This document shows, in pieces, positions 5,285-5,660 of a stretch of 5,660 nucleotides of DNA. A program made the translations under genes and the position numbers. Origin of the DNA: Verrucomicrobiota bacterium (lineage in GTDB: Bacteria > Verrucomicrobiota > Verrucomicrobiia > Verrucomicrobiales > Verrucomicrobiaceae); assembly GCA_023429545.1 (NCBI GenBank), contig JAEYUU010000520.1:1-5660 (forward strand), written 5' to 3'. The notes beneath the pieces were generated by a model, which had not been told where the DNA came from, did no database searches, and saw only the letters and a program-made list of their open reading frames with translations. How positions within the stretch are numbered: the stretch's first letter is position 1; the number at the start of each line of letters is the position of its first letter.

Positions 5285-5660
5285 TCAAAGCTCCACCCAC
5301 TGTCCTGGCACCGGCACCGGGTAGCGACCCCGCGCATCAGACTTTATGGGTGGTTCGCTTTCGTACGTGAGCTTGTCGATTTGAGGGAACCACTGGAAGT
5401 TGGAGGCCATCGCCTCCTCCCACGTCACGGTGCGGCCCATGTGCATGGCAGCGCGGCCCATGATGGCGGCGAGGTTCGACTGCGCGGCACGTTTGGCCTC
5501 GTTGAAGGGCTTGTTCGAGCGGATCGCCTCGAGGAAATCGTTCCACTGGTTCTGCCAGACCGTGTGCTTCTCCTTCGGCGCGCGCCATTCAATGTTCGCG
5601 CGCGAGGTGTTTTGGTCCTTGTAAATCTCCACGGCGGCGGCGTGTGTGTTGCCGGAGAAC
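5285..5660 (-). CDS. Gfo/Idh/MocA family oxidoreductase, C-terminal part only (5' end outside the window)
   Basis: The frame runs unbroken from the window edge to TGA at 5285-5287, giving 124 C-terminal residues; the N-terminal Rossmann domain lies beyond 5660. The visible part is the end of the substrate-binding domain. Fragment residues 39-49 (W-N-D-F-L-E-A-I-R-S-N), 60-69 (Q-S-N-L-A-A-I-M-G-R) and 74-87 (M-G-R-T-V-T-W-E-E-A-M-A-S-N) fit the family. So does the terminal R-Y-P-V-P-V-P-G (112-119). This closing pattern is typical of the many Gfo/Idh/MocA paralogues of Planctomycetes and Verrucomicrobia, several of which carry export signals; whether this one does cannot be seen. A GTG at 5632 is internal, not the start, since coding reads through it. 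Probably co-transcribed with the SDR gene downstream. Role is inferred as NAD(P)-dependent sugar or polyol oxidation; substrate unknown. Confidence 0.85.
   Translation of the reverse strand, partial: FSGNTHAAAVEIYKDQNTSRANIEWRAPKEKHTVWQNQWNDFLEAIRSNKPFNEAKRAAQSNLAAIMGRAAMHMGRTVTWEEAMASNFQWFPQIDKLTYESEPPIKSDARGRYPVPVPGQWVEL

Overview
The window reads as chromosomal DNA of a GC-rich Gram-negative bacterium. An ADP-heptose (LPS core) nucleotidyltransferase domain implies an LPS-bearing envelope. The plus-strand protein genes lack clear Shine-Dalgarno sequences. The C-terminal style of the partial Gfo/Idh/MocA oxidoreductase (a W-E-E-A-M-x-S-N segment, then a terminal R-Y-P-V-P-V-P-G) is common in the Planctomycetes-Verrucomicrobia group. 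I infer a member of that group, most likely Verrucomicrobiota; no marker gene in the window proves it.

Plus-strand block (72-4303). First comes an unusual 472-residue protein that joins an RfaE2/HldE-type cytidylyltransferase-fold domain (LPS heptose activation) to a complete PurN-like GAR formyltransferase domain (de novo purine synthesis). The roughly 120-residue linker between them carries five T-Q-(S/G)-I-P repeats. After a 188-base gap with two inverted repeats and a weak promoter candidate comes a 668-residue Rep/UvrD/PcrA superfamily 1A DNA helicase with all canonical motifs. Then, 97 bases on, comes a 120-residue A-type Fe-S carrier (IscA/ErpA/HesB family) with the three expected cysteines. 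A complete tRNA-Lys(CTT) with encoded CCA closes the block.

Minus-strand block (4496-5660, convergent with the first). A Gfo/Idh/MocA oxidoreductase, of which only the C-terminal part lies in the window, is followed 36 bases later by a GTG-started short-chain dehydrogenase with a good ribosome binding site. They look like a two-gene unit of an NAD(P)-dependent carbohydrate oxidation pathway; the substrate cannot be read from the sequence.

The plus-strand genes are housekeeping functions (envelope/purine synthesis, DNA maintenance, Fe-S assembly, translation) with no obvious shared pathway. I see no CRISPR array, insertion sequence, prophage or toxin-antitoxin signature. The one really unusual object is the RfaE2-PurN fusion with its repeat linker, in which the repeated peptide is kept while the codons have diverged.
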